The notes below the pieces were generated by a model. That model saw nothing but the letters and a program-made list of their open reading frames with translations. It searched no databases and was not told the DNA's origin. From the NCBI GenBank assembly GCA_900548385.1, contig URKJ01000022.1, positions 1 to 64,000 on the forward strand: a stretch of DNA of 64,000 bases, given 5' to 3'. The first letter of the stretch is position 1. Each line of letters opens with the position of its first letter. This stretch comes from an uncultured bacterium. GTDB taxonomy: Bacteria > Verrucomicrobiota > Lentisphaeria > Victivallales > UBA1829. Both the position numbers and the translations under genes were made by a program. This document shows positions 51,979 to 61,193 of this stretch, one piece after another.

Positions 51979-53136
51979 ATGAGAATTTTATTTCATGATG
52001 CGTTGGTGATTTCACCGGATGTGGAGCTGGAAGGAGCGTCGGTGCTGGTTGAAGACGGAGTGATCCGCCGGATTTATCTCTGCGGAGAGGAACTGCCGCT
52101 GTCTGACCGGGTGGTCGAGGTTCAGGGGGACATGCTTGTTCCCGGATTTATTGATATTCATACGCATGGTTGCGGCGGACAGGATTTTTCGCACGGTTCC
52201 CGCGAGGCGATCCGCACGATCGCGGAAAATAAACTGTCGGAGGGGGTTACGACTCTGCTGCCGAGCACGTCCACACAAAGCGAGGAGACCCTTGCCCGCG
52301 CACTTCAAAGCGCGGCGGATTATGTGAAATCGGAAAACCGCGGAGCAAAACTTCCCGGCGTTCATCTGGAAGGAGTCTTCATCAATCCGCACTGTCTCGG
52401 AGCGCAGAATCCGTCGTATCTGCGCAATCCCGATATTGAAGAGGTGCAGAGGCTGAACCGGATTTTCCCGGTCCGCAAGGTCTCTTATGCGGTGGAGATG
52501 CCCGGCGCGATCCCGTTTACCGCGGAATTGCTGGAGCACGGGATCGTTCCGTCCTGCGTGCACAGCGCCGCGACCTGCGCGCAGTTTACCGGCGCGTATG
52601 AGCACGGGATGCGTAATCTGACTCATTTCTGCAATCAGATGACACCGTTGAAACACCGGGAGATCGGACTTGTCGGTGCGGGGTTCCTGTATGAAGATGT
52701 TTATCTGGAACTGATTTGCGACACTCTGCATGTATGCCCCGATATGATCAACCTGATTTTCCAGATCAAGAGCGTTGACCGTATTATGCTGATTACGGAT
52801 TCGGTCGAGGCTTCGGGAATGGCGGAGGGCGAATATACACTTGCCGGACTGCCGATCATACTGAAAGACGGAGCTGTCCGGCTCAAGGATCAGCCGGAAA
52901 CGCTCGCGGGCAGTGTGCTGACGATGAATGCTGCTCTGCGCAATGTTTACGAGATCACCGGATATCCGCTGAAAGACCTGATCAAAACGACGTCGTGGAA
53001 TCAGGCGCAGTCGCTCGGCCTGGAAAGAGTGGGGCGTATTCAGCCGGGATATGCTGCGGATCTTGCGGTTCTTTCCGGAGACTTTGAAGTGGAACGCGTG
53101 TTTGTGGACGGAGAAGAGCGCTATTGCGCGGGATAA
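51979..53136 (+). CDS. nagA: N-acetylglucosamine-6-phosphate deacetylase
   Basis: Removes acetate from GlcNAc-6-phosphate in amino-sugar catabolism and cell-wall recycling. The 385-residue amidohydrolase has metal ligands in 'FIDIHTHGCGG' (His61, His63), 'VHLEGVFINP' (Glu), 'VHSAATCAQF' (His), 'LTHFCNQMTPL' (His) and 'MLITDSVEASG' (catalytic Asp), and a C-terminal 'GRIQPGYAADLAVL' typical of the family. Length is normal. Divergent to cassette D, so the two could share control by the sugar those enzymes release; this is inference. Confidence 0.92.
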   Translation: MRILFHDALVISPDVELEGASVLVEDGVIRRIYLCGEELPLSDRVVEVQGDMLVPGFIDIHTHGCGGQDFSHGSREAIRTIAENKLSEGVTTLLPSTSTQSEETLARALQSAADYVKSENRGAKLPGVHLEGVFINPHCLGAQNPSYLRNPDIEEVQRLNRIFPVRKVSYAVEMPGAIPFTAELLEHGIVPSCVHSAATCAQFTGAYEHGMRNLTHFCNQMTPLKHREIGLVGAGFLYEDVYLELICDTLHVCPDMINLIFQIKSVDRIMLITDSVEASGMAEGEYTLAGLPIILKDGAVRLKDQPETLAGSVLTMNAALRNVYEITGYPLKDLIKTTSWNQAQSLGLERVGRIQPGYAADLAVLSGDFEVERVFVDGEERYCAG

Positions 53137-53251
53137 CCGGGGCGGCGGATGTTCCGTTTCATATTTTTTTCCGGGGAGTTCTTGATTTTCCGGAAACTGG
53201 AAGTACATTAATTTTCAGGTTTTTAATTTTTTATTGAAGAGGTATCAACAC

Positions 53252-54154
53252 ATGAAAGCTGCTTATATTTTTTCCGGTCAGGGCGCACAGGCCGTCGGAA
53301 TGGGCAAGGATCTCTACGAACAAAGCAATGCCGCCGCGGCAATCTTCAACGAGGCGGATTCCGTTCTCGGCTGGAGCATCTCCGACATCTGTTTCAACGG
53401 ACCCGCGGAAAAATTGACGGAAAGCAAGTATTGTCAGCCGGCGATTTATACGACCAGTATGGCGTGTCTCGCCGCGTACCGGGAAAAATTTGACGGCGAT
53501 CCGGATGAGATCGTCGGCTGTGCGGGACTCAGCCTCGGCGAATATGCCGCGCTTGCCGCCGCCGGATATTTTACGTTTGCAAACGGCCTCAAACTGGTTG
53601 CCCGCAGAGCGGAGCTCATGGATGAAGCCTGTAAGAATACGCAGGGCGGAATGGCGGCGATTATTGCCGGTGATCCGGATGTGATCCGCGAAGTCTGCCG
53701 GGAGTGCGATATCGACGTTGCCAATTACAACTGTCCGGGGCAGATCGTGATCAGTGGAGTCAAGGACGGCGTTCTCAAGGCTTGCGCCATGCTCAAGGAA
53801 AAAGGCGTCAAGCGCGCTCTTCCGCTCAATGTGGCGGGAGCCTACCATTCCCGTCTGATGGCGGAAGCGGGCAGACAGCTTCGCGGTCCGCTGGCGGATA
53901 CCTACGTCACCGCGCTTGAGTACCCGGTCGTGCAGAACCTGACGGGTGCGGCCGAGGCCGATCTTCAGCAGATCAAGGAAAATCTTGCGGGACAGGTTGC
54001 CGGCAGCGTGAAGTGGGAAGACTGCGTCAGGACCCTGATCGGGCTCGGTGCGGAGAAGTTTGTGGAGTTCGGGCCCGGAGCGGTGCTGACCGGATTTGTC
54101 AAAAAGATTGATCCCTCCAAAGCATTGCTGAATGTTTCCGGAATGATTCAATAA
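53252..54154 (+). CDS. fabD: Malonyl-CoA:ACP transacylase
   Basis: Loads malonate onto acyl carrier protein for fatty-acid synthesis. A 300-residue protein with 'IFSGQGAQAVGMGKDLYE', the catalytic Ser94 in 'GLSLGEYAAL', the catalytic His in 'AGAYHSRLM', and the usual C-terminal 'FVEFGPGAVLTGFVKKI'. The serine motif is GLSLGEY instead of the usual GHSLGEY. The ATG at 53252 follows GAAGAGG. First of a fab cluster with fabG (25 bases later), acpP and fabF. Confidence 0.95.
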   Translation: MKAAYIFSGQGAQAVGMGKDLYEQSNAAAAIFNEADSVLGWSISDICFNGPAEKLTESKYCQPAIYTTSMACLAAYREKFDGDPDEIVGCAGLSLGEYAALAAAGYFTFANGLKLVARRAELMDEACKNTQGGMAAIIAGDPDVIREVCRECDIDVANYNCPGQIVISGVKDGVLKACAMLKEKGVKRALPLNVAGAYHSRLMAEAGRQLRGPLADTYVTALEYPVVQNLTGAAEADLQQIKENLAGQVAGSVKWEDCVRTLIGLGAEKFVEFGPGAVLTGFVKKIDPSKALLNVSGMIQ

Positions 54155-54179
54155 ATAAAACCGATGAAAGGATCGTACA

Positions 54180-54926
54180 ATGGGAAAAAATCTTGAAGGA
54201 AAAGTGGCGCTTGTCACCGGCGGCGCCCGTGGTATCGGCAGAGCGATCTGCGAAAAGCTCGCGAACGAGGGCGCGACCGTGGCAATGGTCGATATTATGC
54301 TTGACGTTGCGGAAAACACCGCCGCCGAGTTCCGTGCAAACGGATTCGAAGCTCTTGCTGTCGCCGCGAACGTCGCGAAACTGGAAGACGCCGAAGCCGC
54401 GGTCAAAGCGGTCGTGGACAAGTGCGGCAAGCTCGATATTCTGGTCAACTGTGCCGGAATTACCCGCGATACCCTTATGCTCAAGATGACCGAGCAGGAC
54501 TGGGATGCCGTGATCGCCGTCAACCTCAAGGGCGTGTTCAACATGACCAAAGCCGCGATCCGTCCGATGATGAAAGCCCGTTACGGCCGTATCGTCAACA
54601 TCTCCTCTGTTGTCGGCAGAATGGGCAACGTCGGTCAGGCGAACTACTCCGCCTCCAAAGCCGGCGTCCTCGGCCTTACCAAGACCACTGCGCGCGAATT
54701 CGCATCCCGCAACATTACCGCGAATGCGGTGTGCCCGGGTTACATTGCAACCGATATGACGGAAAAGCTGCCGCAGGAAGCGCGTGACGCGTTCCTCGTG
54801 AATATTCCGCTGAAGCGCGCCGGAAAAGCCGCGGATGTGGCGGGCGTAGTTTACTTCTTCTGTTCTCCGGAAGCGGATTATGTGACCGGACAGGTGCTGA
54901 ACTGCGATGGCGGGTTCCTGATGTAA
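54180..54926 (+). CDS. fabG: 3-oxoacyl-[ACP] reductase
   Basis: NADPH-dependent reduction of the 3-keto group during fatty-acid elongation. A 248-residue short-chain dehydrogenase with 'LVTGGARGIGRAICEKL', 'NCAG', the Ser-Tyr-Lys set in 'INISSVVGRMGNVGQANYSASKAG' shape (Ser143, Tyr156, Lys160 approximately), and 'NAVCPGYIATDMTEKLP'. Length is normal. Second gene of the fab cluster; AAAGGA precedes the ATG. Confidence 0.95.
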   Translation: MGKNLEGKVALVTGGARGIGRAICEKLANEGATVAMVDIMLDVAENTAAEFRANGFEALAVAANVAKLEDAEAAVKAVVDKCGKLDILVNCAGITRDTLMLKMTEQDWDAVIAVNLKGVFNMTKAAIRPMMKARYGRIVNISSVVGRMGNVGQANYSASKAGVLGLTKTTAREFASRNITANAVCPGYIATDMTEKLPQEARDAFLVNIPLKRAGKAADVAGVVYFFCSPEADYVTGQVLNCDGGFLM

Positions 54927-54982
54927 GGAACCGTTCTTCACCGGAAATGAGCGGAAAAAAGGAAAAATAAAAGAGAATATAC

Positions 54983-55010
54983 TTGACTTTTTCCGCTTAT
55001 GGTGTAGATT
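54983..55010 (+). promoter_or_regulatory. Promoter of acpP
   Basis: TTGACT (54983-54988), a 16-base spacer and TAGATT (55005-55010), 77 bases before the ATG, so acpP probably has its own strong transcript inside the fab cluster. Confidence 0.5.
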
Positions 55011-55087
55011 AATTGGAATTAGACGGTAAAATAAGTTTAGAAAAAGAAAAGCAACTGAAACAGAACTTTTATCAGAAAGGGTTTGAA

Positions 55088-55330
55088 ATGTCAGAAATTG
55101 CAGATAAAGTGAAGAAGATCGTTGTCGAACAGCTCGGCGTGAATGAAGATCAGGTCACCGCGGATGCCAAATTCATCGAAGATCTCGGTGCGGATTCCCT
55201 GGATCAGGTTGAGCTCGTCATGGCTCTTGAAGAAGCCTTCGGCGCTGAGATTCCTGACGAAGATGCTGAGAAACTTACAACGGTTGGCGATGCCATCACA
55301 TACGTTGAGAGCAAGCAGAACAAAGGCTGA
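55088..55330 (+). CDS. acpP: Acyl carrier protein
   Basis: An 80-residue acidic carrier that holds growing fatty acids on a phosphopantetheine arm. The attachment Ser37 is in 'EDLGADSLDQVELVMALEE'. Start at 55088 after AGAAAGG gives the family's usual length; upstream in-frame starts are rejected. Own promoter and a strong terminator set it apart in the cluster. Confidence 0.97.
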   Translation: MSEIADKVKKIVVEQLGVNEDQVTADAKFIEDLGADSLDQVELVMALEEAFGAEIPDEDAEKLTTVGDAITYVESKQNKG

Positions 55331-55349
55331 TCAGTCTTTAGTGTATATG

Positions 55350-55390
55350 ATGGGTCATTCAACTCGAAAGGGTTATGACCCATTTTTTTT
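55350..55390 (+). terminator. Intrinsic terminator of acpP
   Basis: ATGGGTCAT (55350-55358) and ATGACCCAT (55375-55383) form a 9-base stem, with AAC/GTT extending it inward, followed by a run of eight T (55383-55390). fabF starts only 16 bases later, so its expression depends on read-through or an unseen promoter. Confidence 0.85.
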
Positions 55391-55405
55391 GTAAAGGAGG
55401 ACTGA

Positions 55406-56659
55406 ATGAATTCCAGACGTGTTGTTGTAACGGGGATCGGTGCGATTTCCAGCGTCGGAAACAGTGTTGACGCCATGTGGGAGTCGCTTCTTGCCGGAAA
55501 AAGCGGGATCGGCCCTGTAACGAAATTCGACGCCGCCGATTACCGGACCCGGATTGCCGGGGAGATCAAAGACCTCAATGTCTCAAATTATATGACGGAA
55601 AAAGAGGCCCGCCGCCTTGATGATTTCTGTCTGTATGCCATTGCCGCGGGCGATGAAGCGATGAAAGATGCCGGGCTCGGTCTTGATCTGCGTGACGGTT
55701 CCGTTGCGGATCCCAACCGGGTCGGCGTGTGCGTCGGCAGCGGGATCGGCGGAATGCGGACAATGGAAGAACAGTGCATGAAGCTGCTCCAGCAGGGACC
55801 GTCGAAAGTCAGTCCGTTCCTGATTCCGATGATGATCATTGATATGGCTTCCGGCTCTCTTTCCATGCGTTACGGCGCAAAGGGTCCGAATCACGCGGTT
55901 GTTTCCGCCTGTTCCACCGCCAGCCATTCGATCGGGGAATCCTACTGGATGGTGAAGCGCGGTGATGCGGATCTGATGATCACCGGCGGTGCGGAGGCTT
56001 CCGTTTCCCGTCTCGGTTTTGCCGGTTTCTGCTCCATGAAAGCGCTCAGTCAGCGGAATGACGACCCCACGCGGGCGAGCCGTCCGTTTGACAAGGACCG
56101 TGACGGATTCGTCATGTCCGAAGGCGCCGGTATTCTGATTCTGGAGGAGTACGAGCACGCCAAAGCCCGCGGAGCGAAAATTTACGCGGAGATCGTCGGC
56201 TACGGAGCGACCGGAGACGCCTACCATATAACCTCTCCCGCTCCGGGCGGGGAAGGCGGAGCACGGGCTCTGACAATGGCGCTCAAGAACGCCGGGCTCA
56301 ATCCCGAAGACGTGGATTACATCAACGCTCACGGAACCAGTACGTCTCTCAACGACAAGTTTGAAACGGCGGCCATCAAAACCGCGTTCGGCGATCACGC
56401 CTATAAACTTGCCATGAGCAGCACCAAAGGCTGTATGGGACATTCTCTCGGTGCCGCCGGCGGACTCGAAACGATCGTCTGTCTCAAAACGATCCAGACC
56501 GGTGTCATCCCGCCGACCATCAACTATACAACGCCGGATCCGGAATGCGATCTTGACTGCACTCCGAACACCCCGCGCGAACGCACTGTCAATGTGGCTC
56601 TTAACACCAATCTCGGTTTCGGCGGTCACAACGGCGTGATTATTGTAAAGAAAGTCTGA
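55406..56659 (+). CDS. fabF: 3-oxoacyl-[ACP] synthase II
   Basis: Condensing enzyme of fatty-acid elongation. A 417-residue thiolase-fold protein with catalytic Cys169 in 'VVSACSTASHSIGE', His in 'NAHGTSTSLND' and His in 'KGCMGHSLGAAG', plus the Lys before it. Length is normal. AAAGGAGGACTGA precedes the ATG. Last gene of the fab cluster; the LysM lipoprotein starts nine bases on. Confidence 0.95.
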   Translation: MNSRRVVVTGIGAISSVGNSVDAMWESLLAGKSGIGPVTKFDAADYRTRIAGEIKDLNVSNYMTEKEARRLDDFCLYAIAAGDEAMKDAGLGLDLRDGSVADPNRVGVCVGSGIGGMRTMEEQCMKLLQQGPSKVSPFLIPMMIIDMASGSLSMRYGAKGPNHAVVSACSTASHSIGESYWMVKRGDADLMITGGAEASVSRLGFAGFCSMKALSQRNDDPTRASRPFDKDRDGFVMSEGAGILILEEYEHAKARGAKIYAEIVGYGATGDAYHITSPAPGGEGGARALTMALKNAGLNPEDVDYINAHGTSTSLNDKFETAAIKTAFGDHAYKLAMSSTKGCMGHSLGAAGGLETIVCLKTIQTGVIPPTINYTTPDPECDLDCTPNTPRERTVNVALNTNLGFGGHNGVIIVKKV

Positions 56660-56667
56660 GGTTCAAC

Positions 56668-57351
56668 ATGAAGAAACTGATTCTCGCATTGACGGCTCTT
56701 TCGCTTGCCGCCGCGTTTACCGCGTGCCGTTCAACGGAAGAGGATACTGTGGAAAACAGACTGCGGAATGAATACGGCTGGCAGGGTGGAGCGCTTCCGC
56801 CCGCCGCGCCCGATCCGCAGACCGTGATCGCCGCTCCGGATGAACCCGGAACCGCTCCGAAAGATGCGGGAATCGTTTCCACGGTTGATATTCAGGAGAC
56901 GGTTGTTATTGACGAACAGCCGCCGCTTCCTCCGGCAGGCAAACCGGAGAAAAAAGCGGAGGTCAAAGTGCCGTCCAATGTGAAATATGAGCTTACCGGC
57001 GAAACGAAAACGCATGTCGTCAAAAAAGGCGAGACGCTTTCTTCCATCGCCAAAGCCGAATACCGGAACGGATTCCTGTGGGGATTCATTTTCAAGGCGA
57101 ACAAAGAGCTGCTGAAGAACAATCCGAACTTGATCCGTCCCGGCATGAAGATTACGATTCCGATGATCCGCAAGGCCGGACCGGCAAAACCGGAGGCTTC
57201 GGCAGCCGTGAAGGAAAGTACAGTGCCCGTCGCTCCCGTTGCGCCTGCTCCGGTCGGGAAAGCGCCGGAAGCCCCGAAAGCAGAAGCTCCGGCGGCGCCT
57301 GTTGCGCCTGCTCCGGTCGGGAAAGCGCCGGAAGCCCCGAAAGCAAATTGA
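56668..57351 (+). CDS. LysM-domain lipoprotein with proline/alanine-rich tail
   Basis: A 227-residue lipoprotein (lipobox 'FTAC', Cys20). A proline-rich linker leads to one LysM peptidoglycan-binding domain at about residues 112-165 ('THVVKKGETLSSIAKAEY' ... 'NPNLIRPGMKITIP'). The tail holds two copies of 'VAPAPVGKAPEAPKA', coded by two identical 45-base repeats. It should sit in the outer membrane or periplasm and hold peptidoglycan; a cell-envelope role is likely, exact role unknown. Between fabF and phoH with short gaps. Confidence 0.8.
   Translation: MKKLILALTALSLAAAFTACRSTEEDTVENRLRNEYGWQGGALPPAAPDPQTVIAAPDEPGTAPKDAGIVSTVDIQETVVIDEQPPLPPAGKPEKKAEVKVPSNVKYELTGETKTHVVKKGETLSSIAKAEYRNGFLWGFIFKANKELLKNNPNLIRPGMKITIPMIRKAGPAKPEASAAVKESTVPVAPVAPAPVGKAPEAPKAEAPAAPVAPAPVGKAPEAPKAN
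57238..57345 (+). repeat. Two identical 45-bp repeats in the LysM lipoprotein gene
   Basis: 57238-57282 and 57301-57345 are the same by eye (beginning GTTGCGCCTGCTCCGG), with a 63-base period. They code for a Pro/Ala-rich repeat in the tail and should vary in number between strains by slippage. Confidence 0.85.
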
Positions 57352-57359
57352 GTGATTGC

Positions 57360-58382
57360 ATGAGCGAAGAAGACAGTCAGGATCCTTTATCGTCCCGTTC
57401 CGCCGCGACTCCTTATATTGAAAGCAGCGGAGCGGAGATTGATGCTGTCTTTGCCGGAAACCTTTCTGCAAACCTGAAACGGGTGGAGGAAGTTTTCGGG
57501 GTATCGCTGATCACGCGTGATTCCTGGATCAAAGTGGAAGCGGATGATCCGGAAACCGTCAAGCGAGTGAAATCGTTTCTGGAACACCTGTTCCGCCTCC
57601 ATGCGGATATGCGTACCCCGCTCCGGCAGATGGACTTTGATCTGGCGCTGAAATCCTATTCTTCCGGCAGTCCGGCAGAGCTTTCCAGTTTTTTCGCTTC
57701 CAAGATCCGTATTTCCCGGAAACGTCAGGAAATCGTGCCCCGCACCCGCAATCAGCTTGCGTATGTGGATGCGATGAACAAGCATGATATCGTCTTTGCG
57801 CTTGGTCCTGCGGGGACCGGAAAAACATACCTCGCAGTTGCAATGGCGGTCAATGCGCTGATGACGGGCAAACGGGATCGCATCATTCTGGCGCGTCCGG
57901 CTGTGGAAGCGGGGGAAAATCTCGGTTTTCTGCCCGGCAAACTGGAGGACAAAATCAATCCGTACCTGCGCCCGCTTCACGATGCTCTGCGGGAGATGAT
58001 CGAACCGCAGGAGCTTGCGACGTTGACGGAACGCGGAATGATCGAGCTCGCCCCGCTGGCATTCATGCGCGGACGTACGCTTAACAATTCCTTTATCATT
58101 CTTGACGAGGCTCAGAATACGACTGACGATCAGATGCTGATGTTCCTGACCCGTCTCGGTTTTAATTCCCAGTGTGTTGTTGCGGGCGATCCATCGCAGA
58201 CGGACTTGCCGTCCCGTAAATCAAGCGGTCTTGCCAAGGCGATCCGTCTGCTGTCGAAGATTGACGGAATCCGGGTTTGCCGGTTTGACCGCGGCGACGT
58301 GATGCGCCATTCCCTGGTGGAACGGATAGTCAATGCGTATGAACAGGCTGCGCATGCACCGTCGGAAGATTCGGAGGGTTGA
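57360..58382 (+). CDS. phoH: PhoH-family ATPase
   Basis: A 340-residue ATP-binding protein of the PhoH family, linked to RNA metabolism. Walker A 'ALGPAGTGKTYLAVAMAV' and Walker B 'FIILDEAQNTT', followed by 'GDPSQTDLP', are the family signature. The N-terminal ~90 residues show an RNA-binding KH-like pattern ('FGVSLITRDSWIKVEADD'). The ATG at 57360 is only nine bases behind the LysM gene. Conserved phoH-HD phosphodiesterase-ybeY order follows, supporting a role in ribosome or RNA quality control. Confidence 0.92.
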   Translation: MSEEDSQDPLSSRSAATPYIESSGAEIDAVFAGNLSANLKRVEEVFGVSLITRDSWIKVEADDPETVKRVKSFLEHLFRLHADMRTPLRQMDFDLALKSYSSGSPAELSSFFASKIRISRKRQEIVPRTRNQLAYVDAMNKHDIVFALGPAGTGKTYLAVAMAVNALMTGKRDRIILARPAVEAGENLGFLPGKLEDKINPYLRPLHDALREMIEPQELATLTERGMIELAPLAFMRGRTLNNSFIILDEAQNTTDDQMLMFLTRLGFNSQCVVAGDPSQTDLPSRKSSGLAKAIRLLSKIDGIRVCRFDRGDVMRHSLVERIVNAYEQAAHAPSEDSEG

Positions 58383-58385
58383 TTC

Positions 58386-60749
58386 GTGTTCTCTTTTTTT
58401 CAGACTTTCATTGCCAAACGCAAGATGGCGCAGAAAGGGATGGTCAACACTTCCCGCAAGGTGAACCGGAAGGAATCGCTCTATTCCCGCGCGATGAAGA
58501 ACAAGCCGCTTTGCTGGACAGTCACCATGCTTCTGGTTCTCGCCGCCAGTGTGTTTTCGATGATGAACCAGCAGCGTCTGCCCGCGGTGCCTCATCTGGT
58601 GAAAGATCAGGTTGCCGCTTACACGGTTTATGCCGTATTTGATTTTCAGTATGAAGACCGGGATAAGACCAACCGCGCCAAAGCCGTCGCGCTTGCAAAA
58701 CTTCCGCTGTTTTACCGGGTTGACGATAAAGCGGCGGGACAGATCAAATCAGAGCTTGCGGCGCTGTTCAGGGAGATCCGCGCCCGCAAGGAGGCGGTGG
58801 AGAAAAAGGTTCCGTATCCGGCTCCCGATACGCGGGCAGGGAAACTGGTTGCGGCGCTTCCGCTTCCGGATCTGACCCGTCTCAACCAGTTTGCCGATGC
58901 GCCGCAGCTGTATCACGATCTGATGGAACAGGTTGCGCTTGCGGTTGATAACGGGATGATTCCCGTATATGACAAGGAGAATACGCCGTGGACTAAACCG
59001 GTCCGCATTATTGATGCCTATGACCGTGTCCGGGAATCCCGCCAGCTCAAGGATATTCCGACGCCGCCGGAAGCTGCCGCGGCGATCGCGGACCGGGCGC
59101 TGGAGACTTTTGCGTCGGCGGACAGGGCGGAAGTCCGGAAGGCACTCGTTTCTCTGCTGGAAACGGTTTTGCCTGTCGGCGGAATGAAGGAGGATTCCGA
59201 GTACACCGGAGAGAGGGAGAAGAGCGCGCTGGCGCAGGTTCTGCCCGCCATGCGGGAGATTACGAAAGGCCAGCCGGTCATTTCCAAGGATTCCGTGGTG
59301 ACACCGCAGGATATTGAGATTCTGGAAACGTATGCGAAGATTTTAAAAGAACGTCTGGCGGAAATATCGGAGCTCGAAATGGCGGTCCGGATCGTCAAGG
59401 CGGCTGCAACGACCCTGCTGATGCTTCTGTTCTGCGGGATTTATCTCTATCATATTCATCCGGATGTGCTCCGGAGCAACAGCAGGATCCGCATGATGGG
59501 ATTTGTCACGATCACCGCGATCCTGTTGAACGTGCTGGCGTACCGCATGTTCGGGATATTCGGGGAACAGGAGTCCATTCCGCCGTGGCTGACCTATATT
59601 GCGCTTCCGCTCGGATTCGCGCCGATGGTGCTGTCATCGATCTATGGAATGCGTTCCGCATTGTTCATCGGGCTGTTTGTTTCGGTGATCGCGGCGTTTT
59701 CCGACAAGGATTCTTTTCATATCATTCTTGCCGGCCTGCTGGTCAGCGGTGTATCCTCGTTTGCGGTCCGCCGGTGCGTCAACTACCGGAACTTCTTTAT
59801 TTCCGGATTCCTTGCGGTATCTCTGACAACGCTTCTGGTCGGTCTTCTGTTCGTCTGGAGGGATCTCGGCGATTCCGTCCGGATCGTTTATCCGTGGGTG
59901 TTCATCATTCCGTTTATTACCGGACTGGTCACGACGGGCGCCACGCAGATCATGCTTTATATCCTCGAAGTCTGTTTCGATATGACGACGAATATGTCGC
60001 TGCTGCTGTACAGCGATTACAATCATCCTCTGCTGAAACGCCTTCAGTTTGAGGCTCCGGGGACTTATCATCACAGTCTGATCGTTTCAACGCTTGCCGA
60101 AGCGGCGGCAAAGGAGATCGGGGCAAATCCGCTCAAGGCGCGGGTGAGTGCGCTGTTCCATGACGTCGGAAAACTTTCCCATCCGGATTATTTTACCGAG
60201 AACAACAACGGAGAGAGCCGGCACAAGGATCTGATGCCGAAGATCAGCGCTCTGATCATTCTCAACCATGTGAAGGAAGGCTTGGAGCTGGCGCGCAAAT
60301 ATAAACTCAAGAAGCTGATGCGGGATGCGATCCAGCAGCACCACGGGACGGATGTGGTGTATTATTTCTACAAACAGGCGAAAGAGTCCGGAGAGCCGGT
60401 GGACGAACACGATTTCCGGTATCAGGGACCGACGCCGATGAGCAAGGAAGTCGCGATTCTGTCGCTGGCGGATGCCTGCGAGGCGGCATCGCGTTCCCTG
60501 CAGAAACCGTCGCACGGCAGAATCGAAGAGCTGGTGACGGAGATCATTATCAAGCGCATGCGCGATCATCAGCTTGATACAGCGAATCTGACCTTCAAGG
60601 AATTGACGGTTATCAAAGAGAGTTTTGTAAAAACATTGACCTCGATGCTTCATGCACGAGTGGCTTACCCAAAGGAAGTTGTACCGGATGAGGACGATTT
60701 GTTCGTGGATGCGGCAGCAAGAAAAGCGACCGAACAAAAAGGCGCTTGA
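58386..60749 (+). CDS. pgpH: Membrane HD-domain phosphodiesterase (YqfF/PgpH type)
   Basis: A 787-residue protein like PgpH, which cleaves cyclic di-AMP. One N-terminal helix (about residues 39-56), a large extracytoplasmic domain (to ~330), seven hydrophobic helices (~335-540), then an HD domain: 'THHSLIVSTLAEAAA', 'LFHDVGKLSHPDYF', 'HVKEGLELARKY', 'QQHHGTD'. The order matches the 7TMR-HDED receptor family. Start GTG at 58386 with GGAGGG before it; an in-frame ATG at 58425 is possible. Between phoH and ybeY. Actual substrate is inferred from family. Confidence 0.88.
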   Translation: MFSFFQTFIAKRKMAQKGMVNTSRKVNRKESLYSRAMKNKPLCWTVTMLLVLAASVFSMMNQQRLPAVPHLVKDQVAAYTVYAVFDFQYEDRDKTNRAKAVALAKLPLFYRVDDKAAGQIKSELAALFREIRARKEAVEKKVPYPAPDTRAGKLVAALPLPDLTRLNQFADAPQLYHDLMEQVALAVDNGMIPVYDKENTPWTKPVRIIDAYDRVRESRQLKDIPTPPEAAAAIADRALETFASADRAEVRKALVSLLETVLPVGGMKEDSEYTGEREKSALAQVLPAMREITKGQPVISKDSVVTPQDIEILETYAKILKERLAEISELEMAVRIVKAAATTLLMLLFCGIYLYHIHPDVLRSNSRIRMMGFVTITAILLNVLAYRMFGIFGEQESIPPWLTYIALPLGFAPMVLSSIYGMRSALFIGLFVSVIAAFSDKDSFHIILAGLLVSGVSSFAVRRCVNYRNFFISGFLAVSLTTLLVGLLFVWRDLGDSVRIVYPWVFIIPFITGLVTTGATQIMLYILEVCFDMTTNMSLLLYSDYNHPLLKRLQFEAPGTYHHSLIVSTLAEAAAKEIGANPLKARVSALFHDVGKLSHPDYFTENNNGESRHKDLMPKISALIILNHVKEGLELARKYKLKKLMRDAIQQHHGTDVVYYFYKQAKESGEPVDEHDFRYQGPTPMSKEVAILSLADACEAASRSLQKPSHGRIEELVTEIIIKRMRDHQLDTANLTFKELTVIKESFVKTLTSMLHARVAYPKEVVPDEDDLFVDAAARKATEQKGA

Positions 60750-61173
60750 ACGGCTTGCGGAGAAGGCGGCGCTGGCGGCGGGGCTGCCGGAGAATCTGGA
60801 TGTCGCCGTGGTGTTTCTGCCGGATGATAAAATGGCGGAGCTGAACTGGGAATCCCTGCGGCATCAGGGGCCGACGGATGTCATTTCGTTTGATCTGAGA
60901 ACGTCCGGTCCGGCTTTCCCGAAGACGGAGGATGATGAGTTCGAGGCGGATGTGGAAGTGTATATCTGTCCGGATGTGGCACGCCGGGAGGCGCGGAAGC
61001 GCGGGCTGCCTTATTCACGGGAAGTGACTTTGTATATGGCGCACGGTCTGCTCCACGCCGCCGGGGAGGATGATCTTGTGCCGGAGAAGAAACGACGAAT
61101 GCGCAGACGCGAGAAACAAGTTCTCGCCGCGCTGGAAAATAACTGTAACTTTGAAAGGATTTTCGGTTCCTGA
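60688..61173 (+). CDS. ybeY: Endoribonuclease YbeY
   Basis: Metal-dependent RNase needed for 16S rRNA 3'-end maturation. A 161-residue protein with 'GPTDVISFDL' and 'HGLLHAAGEDDLVPEKKRRM', the family's HGxLHxxGxDH motif, but with Asp in place of the last His. ATG 60688 is preferred because AAGGAAG lies nine bases before it; ATG 60652 would be too long. It overlaps the upstream gene by 62 bases in another frame. Follows phoH and pgpH in the conserved order. Confidence 0.9.
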   Translation: MRTICSWMRQQEKRPNKKALERLAEKAALAAGLPENLDVAVVFLPDDKMAELNWESLRHQGPTDVISFDLRTSGPAFPKTEDDEFEADVEVYICPDVARREARKRGLPYSREVTLYMAHGLLHAAGEDDLVPEKKRRMRRREKQVLAALENNCNFERIFGS

Positions 61174-61193
61174 TTCCGGGGAGCCGGCTTTGT

